Below, piece after piece: positions 14,373 to 27,100 of a stretch of DNA of 64,000 bases (its first letter is position 1; each line of letters begins with the position of its first letter). The notes below the pieces were generated by a model. The model saw only the letters and a list, made by a program, of their open reading frames with translations, made no database searches and had not been told where the DNA came from. The stretch comes from an uncultured Bacillota bacterium (GTDB lineage: Bacteria; Bacillota_I; Bacilli_A; RFN20; CAG-288), in the NCBI GenBank assembly GCA_949300365.1, contig CASGEC010000001.1, positions 22,545 to 86,544 of the forward strand, given 5' to 3'. The position numbers and the translations under genes were made by a program.

Positions 14373-15887
14373 ATGCCAGATCAATCCAATATCAATCTCA
14401 TCAGCAATCTCATCAAGAAGGAAATCGAGAGCTATGAGAACAAGATCGAAACCAGCGATGTCGGAAGCGTCGTCTCGATAGGAGACGGCATTGCAACCAT
14501 CTATGGCCTGGACAAGGCCATGTATGGCGAGCTTCTCCTTTTCAAGCATGGCGTCTATGGCATGGTCATGAACCTGGAAGAGGATTCCATCGGTGCCGTC
14601 ATCCTCGGCCGGGACACGGAAATCTATGAGGGCGACGAAGTCAAGAGAACGGGAACGGTCGTTTCCGTCCCTGTCGGCGATGCCCTTTTGGGAAGGGTCG
14701 TCAATGCCCTCGGCCAGCCGATCGACGGACTGGGCGAGATCAAGAACGATGGCTTCATGCCGATTGAAGCCCCCGCTCCGGCCATCATGGACAGACAGCC
14801 GGTCAACGAACCGCTCGAGACGGGAATCAAGGCCATCGATTCCATGATTCCTATCGGCAAGGGCCAAAGAGAGCTGATCATCGGCGACAGACAGACAGGA
14901 AAGACGGCCATCGCCATCGATACGATCATCAACCAGAAAGACAAGGACGTCATCTGCATCTACTGCGCCATCGGCCAGAAGAACTCGACCATTGCCCAGA
15001 TCGTCGACAAGCTCAAGTCCTTCGATGCCCTGAAATACACCGTCATCGTCAACGCCTCGGCCAGCGAATCCGCCCCGATGCTTTATGTCGCCCCTTATGC
15101 CGCGACGACGATTGCCGAATACTGGGAGAAGAGAGGAAAGGATGTTCTCATCGTCTACGACGATCTTTCCAAGCATGCCGTCGCCTATCGTGCCCTGTCC
15201 CTGCTTCTGAAGAGAAGCCCGGGAAGGGAGGCCTATCCTGGCGATATCTTCTACCTCCATTCAAGACTATTGGAAAGAGCCTGCCATCTCAGCCAGGAAC
15301 TGGGCGGAGGCTCCATCACCGCTTTGCCGATCGTCGAGACCCAGGCCGGTGACATTTCCTCCTATATTCCGACGAATGTCATTTCCATCACCGACGGCCA
15401 GATCTTCCTGAAGACCGAGCTATTCAACGCCGGACAAAGACCTGCCATCGACTCGGGACTTTCCGTTTCCCGTGTCGGCTCCGCGGCCCAGATCAAGGCC
15501 ATGAAGTCCGTCGCTGCCTCCATCAAGATCGAATTGGCAAGCTATGCCGAGCTTTTGGACTTCTCCCGTTTCGGCTCCGACCTTGACCAGGTCACGAAGA
15601 ACGTCCTTCGCCACGGCGCCGTTTTGATGGAAGTCCTCAAGCAGAAACAGTATTCGCCTTTGACGATGGAAGACGAAATCGTCGACATCTTCATCGCCCA
15701 GAACAAGCTCATCGACGATATCCCCATCGAGAAGATCCACGAGACCTTGGTCAGCATCAGCCTCTATATCCACAACCATATGCCGGATGTCTATGAGACC
15801 ATCAAGAAGACGCATCTCCTTTCCGATGAGACGAAGAAGAAGATTCAGACGGCCGTCGCCGATGTCCGTACGGGAATGCAGCGGTAA
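14373..15887 (+). CDS. atpA: F-type ATP synthase subunit alpha
   Basis: 504 aa, full length. Beta-barrel N-domain with '[21 protein letters not shown]', P-loop GDRQTGKT near residues 171-178, the arginine-finger region '[13 protein letters not shown]', and the helical C-domain. Non-catalytic nucleotide-binding subunit of F1. RBS AAAGGAGG in front of ATG. Confidence 0.98.
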   Translation: MPDQSNINLISNLIKKEIESYENKIETSDVGSVVSIGDGIATIYGLDKAMYGELLLFKHGVYGMVMNLEEDSIGAVILGRDTEIYEGDEVKRTGTVVSVPVGDALLGRVVNALGQPIDGLGEIKNDGFMPIEAPAPAIMDRQPVNEPLETGIKAIDSMIPIGKGQRELIIGDRQTGKTAIAIDTIINQKDKDVICIYCAIGQKNSTIAQIVDKLKSFDALKYTVIVNASASESAPMLYVAPYAATTIAEYWEKRGKDVLIVYDDLSKHAVAYRALSLLLKRSPGREAYPGDIFYLHSRLLERACHLSQELGGGSITALPIVETQAGDISSYIPTNVISITDGQIFLKTELFNAGQRPAIDSGLSVSRVGSAAQIKAMKSVAASIKIELASYAELLDFSRFGSDLDQVTKNVLRHGAVLMEVLKQKQYSPLTMEDEIVDIFIAQNKLIDDIPIEKIHETLVSISLYIHNHMPDVYETIKKTHLLSDETKKKIQTAVADVRTGMQR

Positions 15888-15893
15888 AACACC

Positions 15894-18621
<2,728 letters not shown>

Positions 18622-18817
18622 GGCCTCTCCTTTTTTGTTCCTAGGCTTCAAGCGGAAGATATGTCTCTTGAGCAGCCATCGGAATTGGCTTTCTTGTATT
18701 TATCTGTTCTACGGAAGAAATTCGTTGGTTGCAGGAAAAGGAAGATATCTTATAGGGATGCTAAGCTTCTTTACGGCCCCAAGAGAGTCTTTCTTCCTTC
18801 CAGCTATATAGGCACAG

Positions 18818-18835
18818 CCCTTCCCTCGGGAAGGG
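18818..18835. repeat. inverted repeat upstream of the cytoplasmic GH3 gene
   Basis: CCCTTCCC and GGGAAGGG form a perfect 8-bp inverted repeat around TC, about 33 nt before the GH3 start codon. It could be an operator or a 5'-leader hairpin. No T-run follows, so a terminator is unlikely. Confidence 0.45.
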
Positions 18836-18868
18836 AAGGCATCGCATAAGCGATCCCAGGAGAACGAT

Positions 18869-21271
18869 ATGGAACTGACCATCGAGGAAAAAGCGTCTCT
18901 CGTCACAGGCGAGAAGAACAAGTCGACCCACGCGATTCCAGGGAAGGGAATCCGCAAGCTGTTTTTCTCCGATGGCCCCTGCGGCGTGAGGAAGGAAACG
19001 GAAAAAGGCAATTCCCTCGGCGGTATCAGTGACACCCTTGTTTCCACGTCCTTTCCCTGCGGAACGAATCTGGCTTCCTCCTTTGACAAGAAGCTCCTCT
19101 ACGAAGTCGGCGATGCCATCGGCAAGGAGTGCGTCCACTATGGAATCGATGTCCTCCTCGGCCCGGCAATCAACATCAAGAGATCCCCGCTCTGCGGAAG
19201 GAACTTCGACTATTTCAGCGAAGATCCCCTCCTTTCGGGCATGCTTGCCAGAAGCTACATCGAAGGCATTCAAGCTAACAATGTCTCCTGTTCCCTCAAG
19301 CATTTTGCCTGCAACAACAGCGAGAAGTATCGCTTCGTCGGCACTTCCTATGTCGATGAAAGGGCCTTAAGGGAAATCTACCTGAAGAACTTTCGTATCG
19401 CCTTGGAGGCAAAGCCGTTCACCCTCATGACTGCCTACAACAAGGTCAACGATGAGTTCTGCTCCCAAAACGAGAAGCTTCTTTCCATCCTCCGCAAGGA
19501 GTGGGGATACCAAGGCGTCGTCATGACCGATTGGGGAGGCATCGTCGACAAGGTCAAGAGCCTCAACGCCGGCCACGATCTGGAAATGCCTGGCATGCAG
19601 ATAGAAAGCTATAACAACGTCATCCGCGGATATAACGACAGGACCCTGGACTTGTTGTCCCTTGACCAATCCGTCGAAAGGATAGAACAGCTAGCCAAGA
19701 GGACGGAAGGAAAGCCTTCCGTCGGAAAGGATATCTTCGAGAGAAACTACGCCATCGCCGTGGATGCGGCCTGCCGCAGTGCCGTGCTTCTGAAAAACAG
19801 GGGATCCTTGCTGCCACTGGCTGAGGACAAGAACCTTTTCATCGTCGGCGACTTCTTCGAACATGCCCGATACCAGGGCTCTGGCTCTTCCTTGCTCAAT
19901 CCGTACCGACTAATTACCCCAAAGGCATTCTTTGATAGTCAGGGTGTCGACTATCGCTTCTTTAAAGGCTACTCTGGAGAGACAAACGATGTCGACGAGA
20001 AGCTCGAAAAGGAAGCCTTGAAGGGAATTTCCGAAAGCGACACAGTCCTTTTCTTCTGTGGCCTTAACGATGATACCGAGTCTGAGGGATTCGATAGGAA
20101 GGACATGTTGCTTCCCGGGAACCAAGTCTCGCTTTTGAGGAAGATCCTCTCGCTGAAAAAGAAGATCGTCCTTGTCCTCTTCGGGGGAAGCAGCATCGAA
20201 TTGGAAAACGTGACGGACATCGATGCCATCCTTTTGCTGTCCTTGCCGGGAGAAGGCGTTGGCGAGGCTGTCTACGACCTTCTTTTCGGAAAGGTTTCCC
20301 CAAGCGGAAGGCTTGCCGAGACCTGGCCCATGAAGCTTTCGGATATCCCCTATAGGAAGGAATTCGCAGTTACCCCGTTTGAGCGTTACAAGGAGAGCCT
20401 CTTCGTCGGCTATCGCTATTATGACACCTTCGATAAGGAAGTCCGTTTCCCCTTTGGCTATGGTCTTTCCTACACGGAATTCCAATACAGCGAGTTTACT
20501 CTCTTGAAGCAAGATGGCGATTCCGTTTTCTTTTCCTATCGTCTTCATAATATCGGCAACAAGGATGGCGAGGAAGTCGTCCTTCTCTTTGCCTCTATTC
20601 CTTCTTCCGCAGCCGTAAGGCCAACAAAGGAGCTTGTTTTCTTCGACAAGGTCTTTCTCAAGGCCGGAGAGGAAAAGGCCTTCACGATCGTTGTCCGGAA
20701 GAAGGATCTTGCGATCTTCGATGCCAAGAAGGAAAAATTCCTTTTGGAGCAAGGGAATTATTGTTTCCTTCTTGCCAAGGATTCCCAAAACGTCCTCTTC
20801 TCTCTTTCTGTCCGCCTGGAAGGGGAGGAATACGAAAGGGATGAAAGATACGAATTGCTGAAAAAGAACATGGGCAGGATGAGCGATGACGCGTTTTCGA
20901 AATTCATCGGATTCCCCATCCCGGAATACGAAAAAGCACAGAAGGGGAAATACACCATGGAGACCCCTCTTTGTGAATTCCAAAGCTTCTTCGGAAAGCT
21001 CTTCGTCAAGATAACGACCGGTATTGGCCTCTCCCAGTATCGGAAAGCACTCCGCCTCCCCGATGGTCCCGAAAAGGAGCGAAGGAAAAAGGCAGGACTC
21101 TTCGTCTATCGCCTTATGCCATACAATTGCCTCCGCTCCCTGTGCTACTCCTCCAGCGGTCAATTCCGGTATAAGTTCGCTCGCGGCGTTCTGAATCTCG
21201 TCAACGGAAAAGTGCTGAAGGCAATCCGGTGTTTCCTGAAAAAGGAGAAAAAGGAAGAAAGCAAGCGTTAG
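18869..21271 (+). CDS. glycoside hydrolase family 3 enzyme, cytoplasmic
   Basis: 800 aa, no signal peptide. Standard GH3 order: barrel first ('FSDGPCGVR', 'GPAINIKRSPLCGRNFDYFSEDP', 'KHFACNN'), nucleophile Asp221 in 'GVVMTDWGG', then the alpha/beta sandwich ('YQGSGSSLLNP', 'LPGEGVGEAVYDLLFGKVSP') and a fibronectin-III domain ('FPFGYGLSYTEF'). A helical C-terminal extension of about 130 residues is shared with other Bacilli GH3 enzymes. Beta-glucosidase or related exo-glycosidase acting on imported oligosaccharides; the exact sugar cannot be read. RBS AGGAG before ATG. Confidence 0.92.
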   Translation: MELTIEEKASLVTGEKNKSTHAIPGKGIRKLFFSDGPCGVRKETEKGNSLGGISDTLVSTSFPCGTNLASSFDKKLLYEVGDAIGKECVHYGIDVLLGPAINIKRSPLCGRNFDYFSEDPLLSGMLARSYIEGIQANNVSCSLKHFACNNSEKYRFVGTSYVDERALREIYLKNFRIALEAKPFTLMTAYNKVNDEFCSQNEKLLSILRKEWGYQGVVMTDWGGIVDKVKSLNAGHDLEMPGMQIESYNNVIRGYNDRTLDLLSLDQSVERIEQLAKRTEGKPSVGKDIFERNYAIAVDAACRSAVLLKNRGSLLPLAEDKNLFIVGDFFEHARYQGSGSSLLNPYRLITPKAFFDSQGVDYRFFKGYSGETNDVDEKLEKEALKGISESDTVLFFCGLNDDTESEGFDRKDMLLPGNQVSLLRKILSLKKKIVLVLFGGSSIELENVTDIDAILLLSLPGEGVGEAVYDLLFGKVSPSGRLAETWPMKLSDIPYRKEFAVTPFERYKESLFVGYRYYDTFDKEVRFPFGYGLSYTEFQYSEFTLLKQDGDSVFFSYRLHNIGNKDGEEVVLLFASIPSSAAVRPTKELVFFDKVFLKAGEEKAFTIVVRKKDLAIFDAKKEKFLLEQGNYCFLLAKDSQNVLFSLSVRLEGEEYERDERYELLKKNMGRMSDDAFSKFIGFPIPEYEKAQKGKYTMETPLCEFQSFFGKLFVKITTGIGLSQYRKALRLPDGPEKERRKKAGLFVYRLMPYNCLRSLCYSSSGQFRYKFARGVLNLVNGKVLKAIRCFLKKEKKEESKR

Positions 21272-21709
21272 GGAATTCCATTTTCGCTTTTGAATTGACG
21301 CATCACGAACGCCACCCGAGATGAAAAACGGTTTGGTTACTTTTTGATTTGGTTTGGTAAAGACCCTCTCAAGGAAGCTATCCAAAGCCACTTATCGAGT
21401 TGGTCACGATGCCTATTTTTTGCCGGAGATGAGCATAAGGGAAGCTTTTCATTAATGGACAGGCTTGGAAACGGATTAGTGATTGGCTGAGCGAAAGAAG
21501 AAAGAAAAAGATGTTCTTTTGGCAAGTGCGAGACGAAAAAGGAAATCTAAATAGCAAACAAGTCTTTAAAGATAAAAGAAGGTGGTAAATTAGAAAAGCT
21601 TTTGAAAATTAATAGAAAATCAATTTGAATCATTTAAATATACGCAATATAAATCTGTTAATTTCAAGAACAAAATCATGTCGTCATAAGGCTAAAAATG
21701 TATTTTTGC

Positions 21710-21718
21710 GGGGGGGGG
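21710..21718 (+). repeat. homopolymeric G9 tract
   Basis: Nine consecutive G in an otherwise AT-rich promoter region, 181 nt upstream of the response-regulator gene. Tracts like this are slippage-prone and are used elsewhere for phase-variable promoters. Confidence 0.8.
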
Positions 21719-21793
21719 TAATTGGAAACTAATGTCAAAAACATGAAATTGACAGCTTAAAATAGGCACAGCAAAAATTATTTTTTGAGGAGT

Positions 21794-21811
21794 GGAATAG
21801 TATACTATTCC
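21794..21811. promoter_or_regulatory. perfect 18-bp palindrome, candidate operator
   Basis: GGAATAGTATACTATTCC is fully self-complementary and contains a TATACT -10-like hexamer at its centre. It is 88 nt upstream of the response-regulator start. A dimeric regulator, possibly encoded elsewhere, is the simplest reader. Confidence 0.55.
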
Positions 21812-21898
21812 AAGAAAAAGGGACGGTTTCGATGGAATTGACAAGGGAAAATTCCCTTGATATTACTTGTGCCGTATAAGGCAACAATGTTTTGAAAT

Positions 21899-22633
21899 AT
21901 GATTAGACTCGCGATTATCGATGATGAACAGGTAAGCTGTGATTCCCTTGGTGACTTGCTCAAGCGTTATTTCGAGGAGAAGAAACAGGCCTATTCTCTC
22001 AAGACATTCACCAGCGCTGTCCAGTTTCTCAACCAGTATAAGCCCCTCTACGACATTGTCTTCTTGGACATTGAGCTCAATGGTGAGGATGGCATGGAAG
22101 CGGCCAGGAAACTGCGTGCGCTTGACGACAAGATCGTCATTTTCTTCTGTACGCATCTTGCTCAGTATGCCATCCAGGGCTACAAGGTCAAGGCAGAGGA
22201 CTATTTCGTCAAACCTGTTGCTTTCAGCGATATCAAGATTGCCTTGGATGATGTCTGTCCGAGAATCGAAAAAGAAAAAAATCCGATGACGCTCAATATC
22301 GCCATCAAGAATGGGGTCCGGCGGATTCCTCTTTCCGAGATTTGCTACATTGAAAGCAAAGGGCATACCATCATCTACCATTTTGCTAACGACATTCTCA
22401 TGGTGCGTGGCAATTCTCTGGCTTCCATGGAAAAGAAGCTTCTTCCTTTTGGCTTTGCCTGTTGCAATGTTTCCTTCCTTGTCAACCTCAGTCATTGTGT
22501 CTCCATTGCCGGGGAGAATCTTCGACTGAGTGATGGGACGACTTTGAAAATCACAAGGACAAGAAGAAAAGAGTTCATCAAGGCACTTTCGGATTACTTT
22601 GCCAAGAACGGAATCGCCGAAGAAAGAAGGTAG
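21899..22633 (+). CDS. LytTR-family response regulator
   Basis: 244 aa. Receiver domain residues 1-120 with acidic pair D8/D9, phospho-acceptor D57 in 'IVFLDIELNGEDG', and K105 in 'EDYFVKPV'. LytTR DNA-binding domain from about residue 135 ('NGVRRIPLSEICYIESKGHTI', 'RTRRKEFIKALSDYF'). Its gene directly precedes the GHKL kinase (2 nt gap). Target is likely the secreted GH3 gene downstream, because the pair lies immediately in front of it (inference). Confidence 0.95.
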   Translation: MIRLAIIDDEQVSCDSLGDLLKRYFEEKKQAYSLKTFTSAVQFLNQYKPLYDIVFLDIELNGEDGMEAARKLRALDDKIVIFFCTHLAQYAIQGYKVKAEDYFVKPVAFSDIKIALDDVCPRIEKEKNPMTLNIAIKNGVRRIPLSEICYIESKGHTIIYHFANDILMVRGNSLASMEKKLLPFGFACCNVSFLVNLSHCVSIAGENLRLSDGTTLKITRTRRKEFIKALSDYFAKNGIAEERR

Positions 22634-22635
22634 GC

Positions 22636-23985
22636 ATGGAATTGGGAGATATCTTTTTGCAGAACATCTATTACGGTATCTCCCTCTTTCTGCCGGTCCT
22701 TGTTTTCGCCATCCGCACCCAACCGCGCAGCCATCTCGTTTTTCGCTTGATCGTTGGTTTTCTTGGATTGATCCTTCTGGAATTTCTACCCTCGGTCATC
22801 CTCTTCGGGGTTGGAAGGAAGTATTTTGTTTCGGCAAACATCGACATGGCTATAACGTTTCTGGTTAATTTCGTTCTATGTACGGCCTACTGCCTCTTTT
22901 GCTTCCGGCAAACGATTCTGTGCTCGGTTTATTGCAGCATCGCCGGATACTGTATTCAGCATATTTGGGGAAGAATCATCGACTATGAAATCCAAATCAA
23001 TTTGCCTCAAGACAACGCTGGCTGGGTCTTTCTTCGTGTCTTCCTTGCCATGGGATGCCTCGTTGTGATCTGCGCCGGTCTCTATTTCCTTGTGATCCGC
23101 AAGATGAATCCAACGGGTGGAAACTATGCCGAGAACAAGACAGGACAGGTTGTTGTCGCCCTCATCCTCATCGGATTGAATAATTTCTACAGTGCCTATG
23201 CCATGGAGCTTATCAGCGATATTCTTTCTGCGTTTTCTGATGCTCGTCCTAGCGGCGAGAAACTCAACAATTTCGTCAATATCACTTCCGCCATGCTTGC
23301 CTTCCTTGCTCTCTTCAGTCTTTTCGGCATGTACCAGTCCAAGAAAATCTCGACGGAGAACGATGAGCTCAATCGCATGATTGTGGAGCAGAAAAAGAAA
23401 TTCGAATCCGAGCAGAGTGCCATCAACCTCATCAACATCAAGTGCCACGATCTCAAGCACCAGCTTTCTGCCATCGAGGGAAAGATGAGCAAGGAGCAGA
23501 TCAACGAAACCGTCCAGGCCATCAATATCTACGATTCGACCATCCGTACCGGAAACGAGGCTATCGACATCGTCTTTGCCGGCAAGCAGTCCCTCCTCAA
23601 GGCAAACAACATAGTTTTGACCTGCCTTGTCGACGGAAACCAGCTCTCCTATATCCCGGCCTATGAACTTTACCTTGTTTTCAGCAATGCCATCGACAAT
23701 GCCATCGAGAGCGTCGTCAAGCTTCCCGAGGAAAAGCGAAAAATCCACATCACCCAAGAGAGGAAAGGGAATTTTCTCTGCATCAAGATCAAGAACTTCT
23801 TTTCGGGAACGATCGAGTTCAAGGATGGAGTCCCCAAGACGAGCAAAGGGGATATTTCTTACCATGGCTTCGGTGTCCGGAGCATGAGCCTAATCATGGC
23901 CAAATATGGTGGTACCTTGACGATTGATACCAAGGGCGATGTATTCATCCTTTCCCTGCTTTTCCTCCTTCCAGAAGGAAAGTAA
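22636..23985 (+). CDS. GHKL-type sensor histidine kinase (AgrC-like)
   Basis: 449 aa. About six membrane helices in residues 1-235, then a coiled linker and the H-box 'CHDLKHQ' with His271. The GHKL ATPase domain shows the N-box 'FSNAIDNAIES' and 'GFGVRSMSLIMAKYGG'. This is the AgrC/VirS-like architecture that senses peptides or membrane signals. No AgrB/AgrD peptide genes are adjacent, so the ligand is unknown. Confidence 0.94.
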   Translation: MELGDIFLQNIYYGISLFLPVLVFAIRTQPRSHLVFRLIVGFLGLILLEFLPSVILFGVGRKYFVSANIDMAITFLVNFVLCTAYCLFCFRQTILCSVYCSIAGYCIQHIWGRIIDYEIQINLPQDNAGWVFLRVFLAMGCLVVICAGLYFLVIRKMNPTGGNYAENKTGQVVVALILIGLNNFYSAYAMELISDILSAFSDARPSGEKLNNFVNITSAMLAFLALFSLFGMYQSKKISTENDELNRMIVEQKKKFESEQSAINLINIKCHDLKHQLSAIEGKMSKEQINETVQAINIYDSTIRTGNEAIDIVFAGKQSLLKANNIVLTCLVDGNQLSYIPAYELYLVFSNAIDNAIESVVKLPEEKRKIHITQERKGNFLCIKIKNFFSGTIEFKDGVPKTSKGDISYHGFGVRSMSLIMAKYGGTLTIDTKGDVFILSLLFLLPEGK

Positions 23986-24088
23986 GGGCATACATTTCAG
24001 CTTTTCGTAGTTTTTCTTCATTTTTCTGCCAAAAAGGCCCTGATAAATGCCAATCATGACCAGCGAAATGTCGATTTTGCCATCTGCA

Positions 24089-24117
24089 TTGTCCAGAAAA
24101 AAGGGCTTTCATATACT
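24089..24117 (+). promoter_or_regulatory. promoter of the secreted GH3 gene
   Basis: TTGTCC (24089-24094), 17-bp spacer, TATACT (24112-24117), 60 nt before ATG 24177. The weak -35 box is what one expects of an activated promoter, consistent with control by the LytTR regulator just upstream. Confidence 0.5.
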
Positions 24118-24176
24118 CGATGTGCTTGTGAGGGGAATACTTTCGATGTCCGCTCGCAAGGAAAAAAGGAGACATT

Positions 24177-27100
24177 ATGAAAAAAGCCAAACTGCTGATG
24201 TCTTTCCTCCTTCTCCCCGCCATCGCTGCTTCGGCAAGTAGCCAGACTGCGACTGCCGCTTCCTCCGGCGCGCTATCGGCTCTTCGTGCAGCGACAGAAA
24301 ATTTCCGGGCCGACTACGACTCCCTTTCCGCGACGGAAGACGCTGCCGCTGAGCTCAACATCGAGCTTGCTTCCGAAGGATTCGTCCTTCTCAAGAACAA
24401 AGATGCCCTCCCCCTCTCGGCAACAGAACAGAACCATGCCAAGGTCACCGTCCTCGGACAGCAGGCTGACACGCTTGCTACTGGCGGTTCCGGTTCTGGC
24501 GGACAGAACAAGCCTGCCGGCGAGAACACGCCCGATTCCCCGATGACTATTTTCCAGGCCCTCGATGCTGCCCATATCGACTACAACCCCTCGGTCAAGG
24601 AAAAGTACGAGGAGGAGAGCAATGATCCCAGTGCTCTCTCAAACGGCAATGCCTGGGAAAACGGCCACTACATGGAGAAAGTCGAAACCCCGACTTCTTC
24701 CACGGTCGACTTCGACGGCTCCCACTATGCCTCATTGACCACGGGTGGCTCGCTTGATGGCGTCAGCCTCGAAGGCTACAACGAGACGGCCTTGGTTGTC
24801 TTCTCCAGAACCGGTGCCGAAGGAAACGACAACCTCGCCTATGGCCTTCCCAACACCGATAACCCGGACGACCACTATCTCCAGCTCAACACGAGCGAGA
24901 AGGAACTCGTCGCCTATGCGAAGAAGAACTTCAACAAGGTCATCATCATCGTCAATAGCCCTGCCGCCATGGAACTTGGCGCTCTCGAGGATGACGACGA
25001 GATCGATGGCATCCTCTGGATTGGCCAGACCGGATGGAACGGCATCATGGCCCTGGGAAAGATTCTCAATGGCGAAGTCAATCCTTCCGGAAAGACCGTT
25101 GATATCTACTCCAGGGACTTCGCGACCGACCCGACATGGTACAACTTCGGCGACTATCGTCAGGCAAACTACATCCTCAACGGAACCGCCATCGACGAGT
25201 CCGAGGATAAAAGCGGAAGCGGCGTTTCCGCCGGTTCTTCCATTGGCCTTGGTTACGATGCCTCCTATACAGAACAAGGTATCCAGGATGCCGGAAAGGC
25301 GGTCGTTGACTATGCCGAAGGCATCTACATGGGCTATCGCTATTATGAAACCGTTTATGCCGAGCTGCTTTCCCAGAACGGAAAGGAAGCTGCCGACACC
25401 TGGTATGAGGATGCTGTCGTTTATCCCTTCGGCTATGGCTTGAGCTATACCACCTTCAGCCAGGAAATCGTCAGCGTTTCTACCAACACCATTGGCGACA
25501 ACAATGCCAAGGTCACCGTCAAGGTGAAGGTTACCAACACCGGCGAAAAAGCCGGCAAGGAAGTCGTCCAGCTCTATAACCATGCCCCTTATGCCGAAGA
25601 CGAAATCGAGAAGGCCGACGCGGTCCTTGTCGGATTCGCCAAGACGGACGTCATCCAGCCGCAGAATTTCGCGGAAGTCGAAATCACCGTTGATGCCAAA
25701 GATCTCAGCTCCTTTGACTACAACGACGCTAACGGAAACGGCAATTCCGGATACGAGCTCGAGGAAGGAAGCTACAGCCTTTCTGTTCGTGGCGACTCGC
25801 ACACCGTTCTCGATGAGGAAACCATCACCGTCAGCAAGACATTGACTTGGGACGAGGATGGCGATCCGACGACACCCAACAACATCTTCTCCCAAGCCGA
25901 CAATGCATGGGAACAGTACAACACCCTTTCCAGCCAGTGGGCGGTTGATGATACCGATCACTATCTCCATCGTACCCAGCTTGTCGTCGACGGCATCGTT
26001 GCCCTTGAAGAGGAATACTCTGCCGGCGAACCCAACTATCTCCAGGAACAGCTCGGCTGGCTTATCGCCAATGATGGTGCCGACAATGTCTTCAAGCCCG
26101 AAGCCTTCATCTACCTCAACGGACAGGAACCCGATGAGGCCTATCTTGATCACGACAATCGTCTGACCAAGGAAGTCGAGACGGACTACGAGAATGTCTG
26201 GGTCAAGACCAACGATGACATTCCCGAGACCTGGACACAGGGAGAAGGAAAGGCCGATGCCTCCGGACTCTATGCTATCGAACTTGCCGAGATGAAGGGA
26301 CTTTCCTTCGACGATCCCAAGTGGGACGAGTTCATGAACCAGCTCACTTGGCAGGAACTTGTCAACATCGTCCAGGATGGCGGCTATGGCTCCAAGGCCA
26401 TCGATACCATCGGCAAGCCCGAAATCCAGGATCATGATGGCCCCGGTCAGCTGAGAAAGGAAGCCAGTGTCACTCTTGATGGCAATGGCTATGCCTGGGT
26501 CTGCGAAGCCGTCATCGGTTCCACATGGAATCAGGATCTCGCCTATCGTCAGGGCCGAATCGTCGGTAACGAAGGCATCTTCCTTGATGTCACTGGATGG
26601 TATGGCCCCGGTGCCAATATCCACCGCAACCCGCTTGCCGGACGTAACTTCGAATACTATTCCCAGGATCCTATCCAGTCCGGATACATCCTTGCCAACG
26701 TCGTGAAGGGTTTCCAGGACATGGGCGGCCACACCTACATGAAGCACGCCTTCCTCAACGACCAGGAGACCAGCCGTAGCGGCATTGTCACCTTCGCTAC
26801 CGAGCAGGCTATCCGCGAAATCTATGCCAAGCCCTTCGAGATTGCCGTTCGCGAAGGCAATGCCAATGGCTTGATGACCTCCTTCAATCGTATCGGCCTC
26901 CAGTCTTCTGTCAGCTATGCCATCAACCAGCAGATGTACATCAATGAGTGGGGCTATAACGGCATGTCCGTCACCGATGCCTACTATTCCGGCTGCGGCT
27001 GGGATTCCGAGGCCATGGTCCGCGGCAATGTCATCCCTCTCAATTCCATCTTCGCCATCTTCCCGCCGGCTACTGCCATCGAAGGCACGTGGGATGATAG

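Larger units (their letters stand above)
21272..21898. other. 627-bp AT-rich intergenic region with G9 tract and 18-bp palindrome
   Basis: Clearly richer in A/T than the flanking genes and without a convincing reading frame. It holds a run of nine G (21710-21718), a TTGACA hexamer (21749-21754), and the perfect palindrome at 21794-21811 with TATACT at its centre. This looks like a long regulatory leader for the two-component genes. Confidence 0.6.

Noticed and set aside
21899..23985. Complete Agr quorum-sensing locus
   Set aside because: Only the AgrC/AgrA-like pair is present; no AgrB protease or AgrD precursor could be found nearby.
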